Shown in pieces: positions 15,932-24,824 of a DNA stretch of 64,000 nucleotides. Source of the stretch: Arthrobacter sp. MYb23 (GTDB lineage Bacteria > Actinomycetota > Actinomycetes > Actinomycetales > Micrococcaceae); NCBI RefSeq assembly GCF_002979775.1, contig NZ_PCPR01000009.1, forward strand, positions 62,001 through 126,000, read 5' to 3'. The notes under the pieces were generated by a model. The model had not been told where the DNA came from and searched no databases. It worked only from the letters and a program-made list of their open reading frames with translations. Every line of letters starts with the position of its first letter. Position 1 is the stretch's first letter. Position numbers and translations under genes: made by a program.

Positions 15932-17089
15932 CTAGTTGGCGAGCCAAACGTCGGGGCCGAATACCTCGTAGTGAATGCGTGTTGCCGGAATCCCGGCGTC
16001 GATGGCTTCGTCGCGGATCTTCTTCATGAAAGGGAGCGGACCGCAAAGATATAGCGAAGCGTCGGCGGGCAGGTCCACTTCGCGCAGCGACATGAAACCG
16101 TGGCTGGCAGAGGCATGCGGTGTTTCGAGCCAGAGCTTCAGATCTGCGTTGATTTTCGCGGCGTCCGCTGTCATCTGGCCCCTCAACGCCCAATTGTCCA
16201 TGGTCTTCTCAGCGTGAAGCACCATGACCTGCCGTCCGGTACCTGTCTGCGCGAGCGCCCGCAGGATGGACGCCGCGGGAGTGCAACCAATACCCGCCGA
16301 TGCCAGGATGACCGGGCCATCTCCCTCTTTGAGGAAAATTTCGCCGTAAGGATTCGAGATCTCAAGGATGTCGCCAGGTTCGACGCCGGTATGGAGGGCG
16401 GTGGATACCTCACCGCCGTCGTTCAGCTTGGTGGTAAAGACCCTGCTGGTGCCGGTGTCACCGGACAGTGAATACTGGCGGACTTGGCGGAGTCCGTCGG
16501 GGAGCTGGACTTTTACGCTCACATACTGGCCTGGCTTTGCTGCTGTGACAGGGGTGTCGTCAGCGGGCTCCAGAGTGAAGGTCATGGCGTCCGTGCCCGC
16601 CGGATCCTTGGCTGTGACCCGCCATGGCATCCACATCTTGCCGTTTGACTGTGAAGCATAGAGGTCCTTCTCGAGCTTGATCAGGGCATCGGCCATCAGC
16701 CAGTAGACCTCTGTCCATGCTTCGGCGATTTCCGGGGTGATGACCTCGGCCAAGTCAGCGGCGATGGCTGCGAAGAGGTGCTCGTAGACAACTCCGTACT
16801 GATCCTCGCTGATTCCGAGGGAAGCATGCTTGTGCGCAATGCGGGACAGAACTGTTTCCGGGAGGGTTCCTGGGTTGTTGATCACGTGGGTGGCGAACGC
16901 TGCGATGCTCCCGGCCAAGGCCCGCTGCTGATCCCCGGAGCGCTGGTTGGAACGGCTGAAGAGTCCGTCGAGCAACTCGGGGTGCGCGGTGAAAAGTCGA
17001 TTGTAGAAGTCGACGGTGATCGTGCCGATCCGTGAACCCACCAAGGGCAACGTGGCTTTGATGATGGGGCGGGACTTTTCCGAGAGCAT
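15932..17089 (-). CDS. hmp: Flavohemoprotein (nitric oxide dioxygenase)
   Basis: 385 residues from ATG at 17089, preceded by AGGAGAAC. The globin domain (about 1-140) has the proximal heme His in the IAHKHASLGI segment. The FAD domain has RQYSLSG and PGDILEISNPYG. The NAD domain has ASAGIGCTPAASIL and the C-terminal YEVFGPDVWL. It converts NO plus O2 to nitrate using NADH and FAD in the cytoplasm. It follows an NsrR-like gene on the same strand, with an NsrR-type palindrome in its promoter. Confidence 0.95.
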   Translation of the reverse strand: MLSEKSRPIIKATLPLVGSRIGTITVDFYNRLFTAHPELLDGLFSRSNQRSGDQQRALAGSIAAFATHVINNPGTLPETVLSRIAHKHASLGISEDQYGVVYEHLFAAIAADLAEVITPEIAEAWTEVYWLMADALIKLEKDLYASQSNGKMWMPWRVTAKDPAGTDAMTFTLEPADDTPVTAAKPGQYVSVKVQLPDGLRQVRQYSLSGDTGTSRVFTTKLNDGGEVSTALHTGVEPGDILEISNPYGEIFLKEGDGPVILASAGIGCTPAASILRALAQTGTGRQVMVLHAEKTMDNWALRGQMTADAAKINADLKLWLETPHASASHGFMSLREVDLPADASLYLCGPLPFMKKIRDEAIDAGIPATRIHYEVFGPDVWLAN

Positions 17090-17130
17090 GGTTCTCCTGA
17101 TTGTCGGGTCGGGGTGGCGACCGGATATAT

Positions 17131-17155
17131 ATATAGGCATTTCGAATGCGTATAT
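17131..17155. promoter_or_regulatory. NsrR-type operator in the hmp promoter
   Basis: The 25-base AT-rich palindrome has half sites ATATAGGCATT and AATGCGTATAT around a TCG centre. It resembles the known NsrR pattern of two AAGATGYATTT-like arms. It lies 42-66 bases upstream of the hmp start, and an NsrR-like gene is adjacent. Confidence 0.7.
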
Positions 17156-17167
17156 TTATATCCCAAG

Positions 17168-17184
17168 TTCTACACCATGTAGAA
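17168..17184. promoter_or_regulatory. Second palindrome upstream of hmp
   Basis: TTCTACA-CCA-TGTAGAA, with 7-base perfect arms, is centred 29-30 bp upstream (hmp sense) of the NsrR-type box. It may be a second operator or activator site; no match to a named consensus is claimed. Confidence 0.4.
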
Positions 17185-17290
17185 GAGTTGTGCAAACTAA
17201 AGGGATTCCCGCCAGGGCATGCCGATTCGGGGGAGCTTGTGCGAGCCGACGTGGGGGAGCTTTAGGGGCAGGAGTCGCCAGCCGTAGCGA

Positions 17291-17761
17291 TCACTGTGCC
17301 TGTGCTGGTGTCCTGAACTCCGGCCGCAGCCCGATGGATTGGAATACCGGGTTCATCTGGCGTGCATGGGGGAGGGCAGCGATAACCACGGAATCGAGTT
17401 CGGTGTAGAAGGCTTCCCGGGCCCGGTTCATCGCATGTCGCAGGCCGCACTCATTGATGAGTGGGCAGTTCTTTGTGGGGGATTGGCACTCCGCTGGATC
17501 CTGGCGGCTGTCCAAGTGTCGAAGGACTTCCCCAACTGTGGCCCTGCGCCCGGATTCGTTGAGCCGGGAACCGCCGAGCCGTCCCCGTTCAACATCGATG
17601 TAACCCAGCGCACGCAAGCGGACCATTGCCTTGCTGACGTGGTTGTAGGGCGTTCCCACAGCATCGGCCACCGCTTGGGTAGTCAGCAGTGTGCCTTCGG
17701 GAGCCGCAGCCAACACCATGATGGCGCGGAGGCTGACATCTGCGAAGGCGTTGATTTTCAT
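17291..17761 (-). CDS. nsrR: Rrf2-family iron-sulfur regulator, NsrR-like
   Basis: 156 residues. The N-terminal winged helix has FADVSLRAIMVLAAAPEG and TTQAVADAVGTPYNHVSKAMVRL. The cluster-binding loop is CQSPTKNCPLINEC (C-x6-C-x5-C), as expected for an Fe-S Rrf2 sensor. NsrR holds an NO-sensitive cluster and represses hmp until NO damages it. The downstream hmp gene and its palindrome fit that role. IscR is less likely because no isc/suf genes are nearby. Confidence 0.88.
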   Translation of the reverse strand: MKINAFADVSLRAIMVLAAAPEGTLLTTQAVADAVGTPYNHVSKAMVRLRALGYIDVERGRLGGSRLNESGRRATVGEVLRHLDSRQDPAECQSPTKNCPLINECGLRHAMNRAREAFYTELDSVVIAALPHARQMNPVFQSIGLRPEFRTPAQAQ

Positions 17762-17783
17762 GGGATCAGCTCACGGGTAGTGT

Positions 17784-18239
17784 CTAGTCCACCCAAATGG
17801 ATGGTTCGTGGGTATCGGGCTCCATAGCGCTGAAGGCGAAGCCGTCCACGGTGGGGGTGTAGGGAATAATCGCTGCACGGACTTCCCCGTCCCGGTGTTC
17901 GGCTGCGCCATGGATGCCGTCAGATCCATGATCCGGCAGGCTGACGTCACTCACAACGGCTACAGCCTTGAAGTCATCACGGCCCTGGCGGAGCAGTTCG
18001 TGGATGTCGGCTAGCATGCCGCCGGCATCGATGTCACCATCCTCGTCAGGTTCCCCTGGAGTGACCAGAACAATCCGGAGCTCGCCGTCGTCCGATAGCG
18101 TGACGGCAAACGGAAGGAACCCGCCGTTCTGCTGGAGATGCTCTTGAGCGGTCCCGAGGGCTGTGCCCAGCGTCTCGCGGAGTTCCCGGTCCTGGACTGA
18201 CTCACCCTCGCCAGGTGTGGTGGAGGACTGCTCGCTCAT
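17784..18239 (-). CDS. Uncharacterised protein, single copy of a repeated actinobacterial domain
   Basis: 151 residues. ATG at 18239 was chosen because it makes an ATGA overlap with the stop of the upstream gene; an in-frame GTG lies 9 bases further upstream. There is no signal peptide or membrane span. The acidic protein reads ...GGFLPFAVTLSDDGELRIV..., then EDGDID, FKAVAVVSDVSLP, a GIHGAAEHRDGEVRAAIIPY strand and a C-terminal IWVD. The same order of motifs occurs in both halves of the upstream 306-residue protein, so the pair are related by domain duplication. Function is unknown. Confidence 0.75.
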   Translation of the reverse strand: MSEQSSTTPGEGESVQDRELRETLGTALGTAQEHLQQNGGFLPFAVTLSDDGELRIVLVTPGEPDEDGDIDAGGMLADIHELLRQGRDDFKAVAVVSDVSLPDHGSDGIHGAAEHRDGEVRAAIIPYTPTVDGFAFSAMEPDTHEPSIWVD

Positions 18240-19156
18240 GCGGACCACACCTGGGCAGGAGTTGGTACCACTGCCGTCTCCCCGAAGGCGACAGTCTGAG
18301 ACTGTTCGTCAATCTCATAGGGTTTCAAAAGGAGCATGGAAAGACCCTCGGTGTGTTCAATGTGGAGCCTGAGTGCGTCAAGGGCAACGCCCTCACCGCT
18401 ACTGGGGGTGAGACGGACATCGCTGATAATGCACGTCCCGCGCAATGTCTCCAGCTTGTGGCGGAAGCCTTCGGTCATCATCCGGACGGATTCTGCAGAA
18501 TCGATCTCGTCATCCTCGTTGGGATCCTGGTAGGCCATATGCTGGCCGATCTCGCCACCGAGATCGGTAGTCACGCCGTACGGCGCCAACGAGCCGTACT
18601 TTCCCAACTGATCCTGGGCGAAGGGAACGGCTGCACCAACAAGATCGAAAACGTCTTGGATGGCCTGCTCTGAGAGCCCTTCATGCCACCATTCCCCGGC
18701 AGATGCAGGCGCTTCTCCAGTCCATACGTGGGCATCCTGAATCTCGGCCCGAGGTTCACTGAAGGTGGGGTGCTTCAAGAACTTCTTGCGGGTGAAGTCC
18801 ACTCGGATGATCTGGCTGATGCCACTACGGTGTTCAGCCCAGAGGTGGAGCGTGTCCTCGTTCTTACTCGCCTGCGGATCCAGTACAGCAACCATCGCGA
18901 GGAGGTTTTCGGCATTGCCCGAGAAGAGGTCAATGGTCAGCTTCACGGACAGGAGTGGGTCCGGGGGCATGGTCCCCTGGATTTCCTTGGGGACTTCGCC
19001 GCGGTGGATGGTGCCGGCAGTGTCGAGCATGAAGACGAACGGGGCAAGGCTCTTGTTGATTACCAACTGAGCATCGGCCAGTTTGAGGGCTTCGGCCACG
19101 ACTGCAGCCAATTCGGATTCGGGGGAGGTGCGAGCCTCGGACGGAATCTGAGTCAT
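18236..19156 (-). CDS. Uncharacterised protein with two diverged copies of the same domain
   Basis: 306 residues, cytoplasmic and acidic. The C-terminal half (about 170-306) has YGSLAPYGVTTDLGGEIG, NEDDEID, CIISDVRLTPSSGEG, LHIEHTEGLSMLLLKPYEI and PAQVW. These align in order with the 151-residue protein downstream. The N-terminal half (about 15-150) has the weaker equivalents SLAPFVFMLDTAGTIH, LLAMVAVLD, LHLWAEHRSGISQIIRVDF and IQDAHVW. I recognise no named family. The two genes overlap by 4 bases and are 12 bases from phosphomannomutase, so all three may be one operon. Confidence 0.75.
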   Translation of the reverse strand: MTQIPSEARTSPESELAAVVAEALKLADAQLVINKSLAPFVFMLDTAGTIHRGEVPKEIQGTMPPDPLLSVKLTIDLFSGNAENLLAMVAVLDPQASKNEDTLHLWAEHRSGISQIIRVDFTRKKFLKHPTFSEPRAEIQDAHVWTGEAPASAGEWWHEGLSEQAIQDVFDLVGAAVPFAQDQLGKYGSLAPYGVTTDLGGEIGQHMAYQDPNEDDEIDSAESVRMMTEGFRHKLETLRGTCIISDVRLTPSSGEGVALDALRLHIEHTEGLSMLLLKPYEIDEQSQTVAFGETAVVPTPAQVWSA

Positions 19157-19168
19157 GACGGCCTGTTC

Positions 19169-20587
19169 CTAGGCCCGGACCAGCGCCAAAACGCGGTCGC
19201 GGATCTTTTCCATTGTGGCCTGGTCCTTGGCTTCTGCATTCAGGCGCAGGAAGGGCTCAGTGTTGGACGGGCGGAGGTTGAACCACCAGCTGCCGTCCCT
19301 GGCAGTGAACGTGCTGCCGTCCATGTGGTCGATGTCGATGTCTTCGGTTTCGAAGTCGACGCGAACGCGTTCGACAGCGCCGGCCTTGTCTTCGATCTCG
19401 GAATTGATCTCACCGGAGGAAACGTAGGGCTCGTATTGGCGGCCGAGCTCTGAGAGCGGACCGTCCTGCTCACCCAGCGCAGCGAGGACGTGCATGGCGG
19501 CAAGCATGCCGGTGTCAGCATTCCAGAAATCCCGGAAGTAGAAGTGAGCTGAGTGCTCCCCACCGAACACGGCACCTTCCTCGGCCATGACAGCCTTAAT
19601 GAATGAGTGTCCAACGCGCGTCCGTACGGCACGGCCGCCATCCTTGGCTACGAGCTCGGGCACAGCCTTGGAGGTGAGGAGATTGTGAATGATCACCGGA
19701 GTCTCTTCACCTGCGGCCTGGGCGCGGGCGATTTCACGCCGGGCCACCATGCCGGTGATTGCGGACGGGGAAACAGGCTCCCCCTTCTCGTCAATGACGA
19801 AGCAGCGGTCCGCGTCGCCGTCGAATGCGAGGCCGATGTCCGCGCCGTGCTTGACGACGGCGGCCTGCAGGTCTCGCAGGTTTTCCGGCTCCAGGGGGTT
19901 GGCCGGGTGGTTCGGGAACGAGCCGTCGAGTTCGAAATAGAGGGGAACGATGTCGAAGGGCAGCGCCGGGAGGAGTTTGTCGCCGAGTACTGCCGGGGTG
20001 GTGAGACCGGCCATGCCGTTGCCCGCATCCACCACGATCTTCAGGGGGCGGGAGCCGGAAAGGTCGACGAGCTTCCGGAGGTACTCGGAGTAGTCCTTCA
20101 GGACGTCGTGGACGCCGATCTCGCCGCGGGTGGCTGCCGCGGGGATCATGCCGGTATTCAGGTACTGCTCAGCGAGGGCCTGAATTTCCTTGAGCCCGCT
20201 CTCTGAAGAGATGGGCTGGGCGCCAGCCTTGGACATCTTGATCCCGTTGTACGCGGCGGGGTTGTGACTGGCGGTAAACGTTGCGCCGGCAGCGTTCAGG
20301 GCCCCACAAGCGTAGTAAAGCTCGTCGGTTGAGATGAGATCCAGCAACTGAACGTTCGCGCCACGGGTGGCGGCACCGTTGGCAAAGGCTTGGCTGAACT
20401 CGGGAGAGGAGGGGCGCATGTCGCCGCCAACCAGTACCGTTTCACCTTCCAAGCCCAGGACGTCGATGAAGGCAGCGCCGACGGCCTCGACGATTTCAGC
20501 CGTGATGGTTTCACCCACGATGCCTCGGACGTCGTACGCCTTGAAGGAAGCCGAGAGGTCGAATGTCTTGTTCTGCTCGCTAGTCAC
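19169..20587 (-). CDS. manB: Phosphomannomutase/phosphoglucomutase
   Basis: 472 residues from GTG at 20587, with AGGAT upstream; an in-frame extension to 20722 has no supporting site and crosses the divergent promoter. The phosphoserine loop is TASHNPAAYNGIK, the Mg site is AFDGDADRCFV, the sugar-binding loop is GGEHSAHFYFRD, and the C-terminal phosphate site is RPSNTEPFLRLNAEA. It interconverts hexose-6-P and hexose-1-P for GDP-mannose or glycan precursors. The two repeated-domain proteins follow it closely. Confidence 0.93.
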   Translation of the reverse strand: MTSEQNKTFDLSASFKAYDVRGIVGETITAEIVEAVGAAFIDVLGLEGETVLVGGDMRPSSPEFSQAFANGAATRGANVQLLDLISTDELYYACGALNAAGATFTASHNPAAYNGIKMSKAGAQPISSESGLKEIQALAEQYLNTGMIPAAATRGEIGVHDVLKDYSEYLRKLVDLSGSRPLKIVVDAGNGMAGLTTPAVLGDKLLPALPFDIVPLYFELDGSFPNHPANPLEPENLRDLQAAVVKHGADIGLAFDGDADRCFVIDEKGEPVSPSAITGMVARREIARAQAAGEETPVIIHNLLTSKAVPELVAKDGGRAVRTRVGHSFIKAVMAEEGAVFGGEHSAHFYFRDFWNADTGMLAAMHVLAALGEQDGPLSELGRQYEPYVSSGEINSEIEDKAGAVERVRVDFETEDIDIDHMDGSTFTARDGSWWFNLRPSNTEPFLRLNAEAKDQATMEKIRDRVLALVRA

Positions 20588-20711
20588 GGGCTCAATCCTA
20601 CTGTGGCGACGCAGCTGAGGTTGAACCTGAACACGTGACCTGTGGATAGCTTTGTCCACATAGCGGAGCAACAGGGTTCTGGCTGTCAGGGTCGGCTGGA
20701 ATACTGGGTTG

Positions 20712-22877
20712 ATGGCCAACAACTCCCCAATCGCTGCAGTTTCCGTGCAATCACCTACCCATCAGCAGGCGCTGGCGGTCCTTCGCGAGTTGGTGGGGCA
20801 CCCGGAAGCGCAGTTCCATGACGGGCAGTATGAAGCCATCGAGGCTTTGGTGGACGCGGGCCGTCGCGCCCTGGTGGTCCAGCGCACCGGTTGGGGTAAG
20901 TCAGCGGTTTACTTCGTTGCATCATTGCTGCTGCGTCGACGGGGCGCCGGACCAACCCTCATTGTGTCGCCTTTGCTTGCCCTCATGCGTGATCAAGTGG
21001 CCGCTGCTGCCCGGGCAGGGGTGCGGGCCGTCGCCATCAACTCCGCAAACGCCCTGGAATGGGACACGGTCCTGGCCCAGTTGGCCGCGGACGAGGTAGA
21101 TGTCCTTCTGGTTTCCCCTGAACGGCTCACCAACCCTTCCTTCAGGGAGAACCAGCTCCCGGAGCTCATCCGTCGAACCGGTCTCCTGGTGATTGACGAG
21201 GCTCACTGTATTTCGGACTGGGGACACGACTTCCGCCCTGATTACCGCCGCATTGCGGACCTCATTGCCCAGTTGCCGGACTCTGTCCCCGTCCTGGCCA
21301 CCACCGCGACCGCCAACTCCAGGGTGGTTCACGACATCGAGGAACAGCTGGGTGCGGGAGTGCTGACCATCCGTGGCGCGCTGGGTCGCGAATCATTGAG
21401 GCTCGGTGTCCTGACGCTGCCCGATTCCCGGGATCGCCTCGGATGGCTGTTGACGCACCTTGCAGACATGCCCGGCAGCGGCATTATCTACACCCTCACT
21501 GTCTCGGCAGCCGAGGACACTGCGCGGCTCCTGGCGGAGGCCGGTCACAACGTCCTGTCCTACACGGGACGGACTGACCCCGCAGACCGGGAGCGCGCTG
21601 AACAACTCCTCAAGGACAACCAGGTGAAAGCCCTTGTGGCCACATCCGCACTGGGTATGGGCTTCGATAAACCGGACTTGGGCTTCGTGATCCACCTGGG
21701 TGCTCCGTCGTCTCCGGTTGCCTATTACCAGCAGGTAGGCCGTGCGGGCCGTGGAGCAGCTAATGCAGATGTCCTACTGCTTCCGGGCTCCGAGGACCGC
21801 GAAATCTGGCAGTACTTCGCCACGGCATCCATGCCCTCGGCCGAGAAAGCCGACGCCGTGCTGAGCGTGCTGGGGGAGGCCGGGTCGGCTCTTTCCACAG
21901 TCGCGCTGGAAGCCCGCGTAGATCTTCGCCGCACACCGCTGGAGTTGCTCCTCAAAGTCCTGGCGGTTGATGGTGCCGTCGAACGGGTTGGGGGCGGTTG
22001 GCGGTCCACCGGCACGCCGTGGAATTACGACGCCGAGCGCTACGCACGCATCGCCGAGGCCCGAGTGGACGAGCAGGATTCCATGGTGATCTACCAGGAC
22101 ACAGCCGGCTGCCGCATGGAATTCATCACCTCCGTCCTGGATGACGAAACCGCAGCCGCTTGCGGACGCTGCGACAACTGCGCCGGACGTTGGTTCCCCG
22201 TAGACGTGGCGGCTTCGGCAGCAGACGCCGCTGGCCAAACTCTCCGGCGCGCAGGCATAGCCATTGAGCCGCGCCTTCAGTGGCCCAGCGGCATGGACCG
22301 GCTGGGTGTGGCGGTCAAGGGAAAGATCAAGCCGGATGAGAGCGTCTCCGAAGGCCGGATCCTTGCCAGGCTCACCGATCTGGGTTGGGGCGGCGCCCTG
22401 AGGGAGTTGTTCGCCGCAGGGGCTCCGGACCGTGCCGTGGATCCTGCCATGCTGCAGGCCTGTGTCCAAGTCCTGCGCGAGTGGTCGGGGGCCGAAGGAG
22501 GAACACCGTGGAGCGGCGTCGGACGCCCGGCGGCAGTTGTCAGCATCCCGTCCCGGAGCAAGCCGCAACTGGTGGAGTCCTTGGCACAAGGAATTGCCGG
22601 AATAGGACGGATGCCTTACCTAGGACAGTTGCAGCCCCACCACGGTGGACCCACCGGTGCGCGTGGAGGCAACAGCGCTTACAGGTTGGCCGGTGTGTGG
22701 GACCGCCTCGTTGTGGGACCCGAGCTTGCCCAGGCGTTGGCTGGTACGGGAGGGCAGCCGGTGTTGCTGGTGGACGACCTCATTGACAGCCGCTGGACCA
22801 TGACCGTATCTGCCCGGGCCTTGCGTCAAGCTGGTGTAAGCGCCGTGCTGCCGTTGGCGCTGGCTCAGGCGGGCTAG
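20712..22877 (+). CDS. RecQ-like DEAH helicase with a C-terminal phosphoribosyltransferase-like domain
   Basis: 721 residues from ATG at 20712. The helicase core has QRTGWGKSAVYFVAS (motif I), VIDEAHCISDWGHDFRPDY (DEAH, RecQ style), LATTATAN, GIIYTLTVSAAEDTA, and QQVGRAGRGA (motif VI). The RecQ zinc region has CRMEF followed by CGRCDNCAGRW. After about residue 520 the sequence departs from RecQ and ends with VLLVDDLIDSRWTMTVSARALRQAG. That last segment resembles the PRPP-binding loop of type I phosphoribosyltransferases (VDDxxxTGxT), but with S-R-W where T-G-x is usual. It is probably a DNA repair helicase; the role of the C-terminal domain is unknown. Confidence 0.85.
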   Translation: MANNSPIAAVSVQSPTHQQALAVLRELVGHPEAQFHDGQYEAIEALVDAGRRALVVQRTGWGKSAVYFVASLLLRRRGAGPTLIVSPLLALMRDQVAAAARAGVRAVAINSANALEWDTVLAQLAADEVDVLLVSPERLTNPSFRENQLPELIRRTGLLVIDEAHCISDWGHDFRPDYRRIADLIAQLPDSVPVLATTATANSRVVHDIEEQLGAGVLTIRGALGRESLRLGVLTLPDSRDRLGWLLTHLADMPGSGIIYTLTVSAAEDTARLLAEAGHNVLSYTGRTDPADRERAEQLLKDNQVKALVATSALGMGFDKPDLGFVIHLGAPSSPVAYYQQVGRAGRGAANADVLLLPGSEDREIWQYFATASMPSAEKADAVLSVLGEAGSALSTVALEARVDLRRTPLELLLKVLAVDGAVERVGGGWRSTGTPWNYDAERYARIAEARVDEQDSMVIYQDTAGCRMEFITSVLDDETAAACGRCDNCAGRWFPVDVAASAADAAGQTLRRAGIAIEPRLQWPSGMDRLGVAVKGKIKPDESVSEGRILARLTDLGWGGALRELFAAGAPDRAVDPAMLQACVQVLREWSGAEGGTPWSGVGRPAAVVSIPSRSKPQLVESLAQGIAGIGRMPYLGQLQPHHGGPTGARGGNSAYRLAGVWDRLVVGPELAQALAGTGGQPVLLVDDLIDSRWTMTVSARALRQAGVSAVLPLALAQAG

Positions 22878-23048
22878 GGATGCCGGAACTGATGGCTTCC
22901 GACGCCGGGTAGCTGCCAGGCAGACTGGAGGGCTCGCCTTGGGTAGAACTACGTCATGTTGTGATCGCTCCCACCCTGCGTCTATAGGATCGAGCAAACA
23001 CGCCTGCTTGCCCGTCGCAGGCCACCAGCCAGAACTTGGACCGGAGCC

Positions 23049-24512
23049 ATGAGCACAAAACCCAGCGCCGACGTCGAAACTTCCGACGAAACCAGTTGGC
23101 GGCCGCGCCTGGCCCTCTTGGTTGCGGCAACGTTCTTCATGGAGTTCCTCGACGGCACCATCCTTACTACTGCCATTCCCAGCATCGCCTCCGACTTCAG
23201 CGTGGCGCCGGCGGACATCAACATCACCATGACCGCCTATTTGGTGACGGTGGCCATGGGCATCCCCTTGAGTAGCTGGCTGGCCGAGAGATTCGGCGCC
23301 CGCAGGATCTTCTGCCTGGCGATATCGGTGTTCACCATAGCTTCCTTGCTCTGCGCCCTCAGCACGGACCTGACCATGCTGACTCTCAGCCGCGTGGCCC
23401 AGGGCATGGGTGGAGCCATGATGGTTCCCGTGGGCACTCTGGTGGTTTTGAGGGGCACCCCCAAATCGGAGCTCCTCCGTGCCACCGCGTATCTCGTTTG
23501 GCCTGGCTTGCTGGCTCCGGTCCTGGCTCCGATGGTGGGCGGCGCACTGACCACTTTCCTGTCCTGGCACTGGATTTTTATCATCAACGTCCCGCTGGGC
23601 CTTGCCGCTTTCATTGCAGCGCTCAGGCTGGTGCCCCGAACCACCTTTGATGCCAAGCGCCGCCTCGACTGGTTTGGTTTGCTTCTTACCACTCTGGGCG
23701 TGGGCGCCTTGGTGGTGGGACTGGAAACACTGGGAGGCCACGCTTCCAATGTGCTCGCCGTGGGGGTGGTAGTTGGAGGTTTGCTGTCCTTGGCCGGTGC
23801 CGTGTGGTGGATGAGGAAAACGCGCATCCCACTGTTCAATCTCAGCGTCTTTGGCACCAGGACTTTCAGGGCCACCTCCACGGGAGGTTTCATCTACCGG
23901 CTGACCATCAGTTCGGTTCCTTTCCTCCTGCCCTTGATGTTCCAGGACGGCTTTGGCTGGGATCCCCTGAAGGCCGGAGTCATGGTGGCGGCGGTGTTCG
24001 TTGGCAACATCGGCATCAAACCGGCCACCACGCCCCTGATAAGGCGCTTTGGATTCAAGCCGGTGCTCGTCTTTGCATCGTTTGCTTCCGCCGTGACCTT
24101 TGCGTTGTGCGCCCTGCTAGACGCCCAAACACCCGAGCCTCTGATTTTCGCCCTGCTCCTGTTCAGCGGTGCGTTCCGCTCCATCGGCTTCTCCGCGTAC
24201 GCCTCCGTCCAATACGCGGACATCGTCCCGGGACAGTTGCCCTCAGCCAATGCCATTTCCGCAACGCTTGTTCAGTTGGCGGCAGCGGCAGGAATCGCGG
24301 TGGGCGCCCTGTTCCTGCGCCTGTTCGAAACCACCCATGTGTTCGGGGCGGACCATGTGGCGGCCTACAAAGGGGCGTTCATTGCCATGGCCGTCCTGAT
24401 GCTGATCAGCACTGCGGACAGCCTGAGCCTCCACCGTCATGCAGGAGCCGAAGTCAGCGGCGGAGCCAAATCCGGAAGAGCTAAGCCCGGCGGCGGAACG
24501 AAGCGCGGCTGA
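23049..24512 (+). CDS. MFS transporter, DHA2-type drug exporter family
   Basis: 487 residues, with GGAG just upstream of the ATG. Membrane helices cover nearly the whole length. Motifs are ATFFMEFLDGTILTTAIPSI (motif D-like), SSWLAERFGARRIF (motif A) and the motif C-like PGLLAPVLAPMVGG. Such proteins export drugs, dyes or metabolites with proton antiport. The C-terminal tail is short, hydrophilic and Gly/Lys-rich; it lies in a small tandem duplication that crosses the stop codon. No regulator gene is adjacent. Confidence 0.88.
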   Translation: MSTKPSADVETSDETSWRPRLALLVAATFFMEFLDGTILTTAIPSIASDFSVAPADINITMTAYLVTVAMGIPLSSWLAERFGARRIFCLAISVFTIASLLCALSTDLTMLTLSRVAQGMGGAMMVPVGTLVVLRGTPKSELLRATAYLVWPGLLAPVLAPMVGGALTTFLSWHWIFIINVPLGLAAFIAALRLVPRTTFDAKRRLDWFGLLLTTLGVGALVVGLETLGGHASNVLAVGVVVGGLLSLAGAVWWMRKTRIPLFNLSVFGTRTFRATSTGGFIYRLTISSVPFLLPLMFQDGFGWDPLKAGVMVAAVFVGNIGIKPATTPLIRRFGFKPVLVFASFASAVTFALCALLDAQTPEPLIFALLLFSGAFRSIGFSAYASVQYADIVPGQLPSANAISATLVQLAAAAGIAVGALFLRLFETTHVFGADHVAAYKGAFIAMAVLMLISTADSLSLHRHAGAEVSGGAKSGRAKPGGGTKRG

Positions 24513-24547
24513 GCTGGCCCGGCGGCGGAGCGAAGCGCGGTTGAGCT
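24492..24547. repeat. Two-copy tandem repeat across the MFS stop codon
   Basis: A 24-base unit containing GGCGGAACGAAGCGCGG at 24492-24515 recurs at 24524-24547 with two changes, at a 32-base period. The first copy contains the end of the MFS gene, including its TGA. Confidence 0.6.
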
Positions 24548-24629
24548 CCCGCCCTTTGCGCGCCCGGGAATTACGCACATTGGCTATGGCTGCGGATTCC
24601 CGCGGGAGGAAGCACGCTTAAACGCAAAA

Positions 24630-24653
24630 GGTCCCGGTTCGAAAACCGGGACC
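24630..24653 (-). terminator. Terminator of tRNA-Ser(GCT)
   Basis: GGTCCCGGTT-CGAA-AACCGGGACC forms a perfect 10-bp hairpin with a 4-base loop. On the minus strand it is followed by TTTT, directly after the tRNA. Confidence 0.8.
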
Positions 24654-24659
24654 AATTCG

Positions 24660-24747
24660 CGGAGACGGGGGGATTTGAACCCCCGGTGGAGTTGTGCCCC
24701 ACACTTCATTAGCAGTGAAGCCCATTCGGCCGCTCTGGCACGTCTCC
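24660..24747 (-). tRNA. tRNA-Ser (anticodon GCT)
   Basis: 88 bases with the long variable arm expected for Ser. The acceptor stem is GGAGACG/CGTCTCC with discriminator G. The anticodon loop CTGCTAA gives GCT, and the T loop is GGTTCAAATCC. Confidence 0.97.
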
Positions 24748-24824
24748 CTTTGCTATTGCTAGCCCACCAAGGATACGCAGAACGTGCCTTCCAGCGCAAA
24801 ACGCCTCGGTCAAGCTGCCCATTT

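Noticed and set aside
22620..23741. A 373-codon minus-strand frame across the RecQ end and MFS start
   Set aside because: It covers parts of two well-supported genes and reads as Gln/His/Gly-rich shadow sequence.
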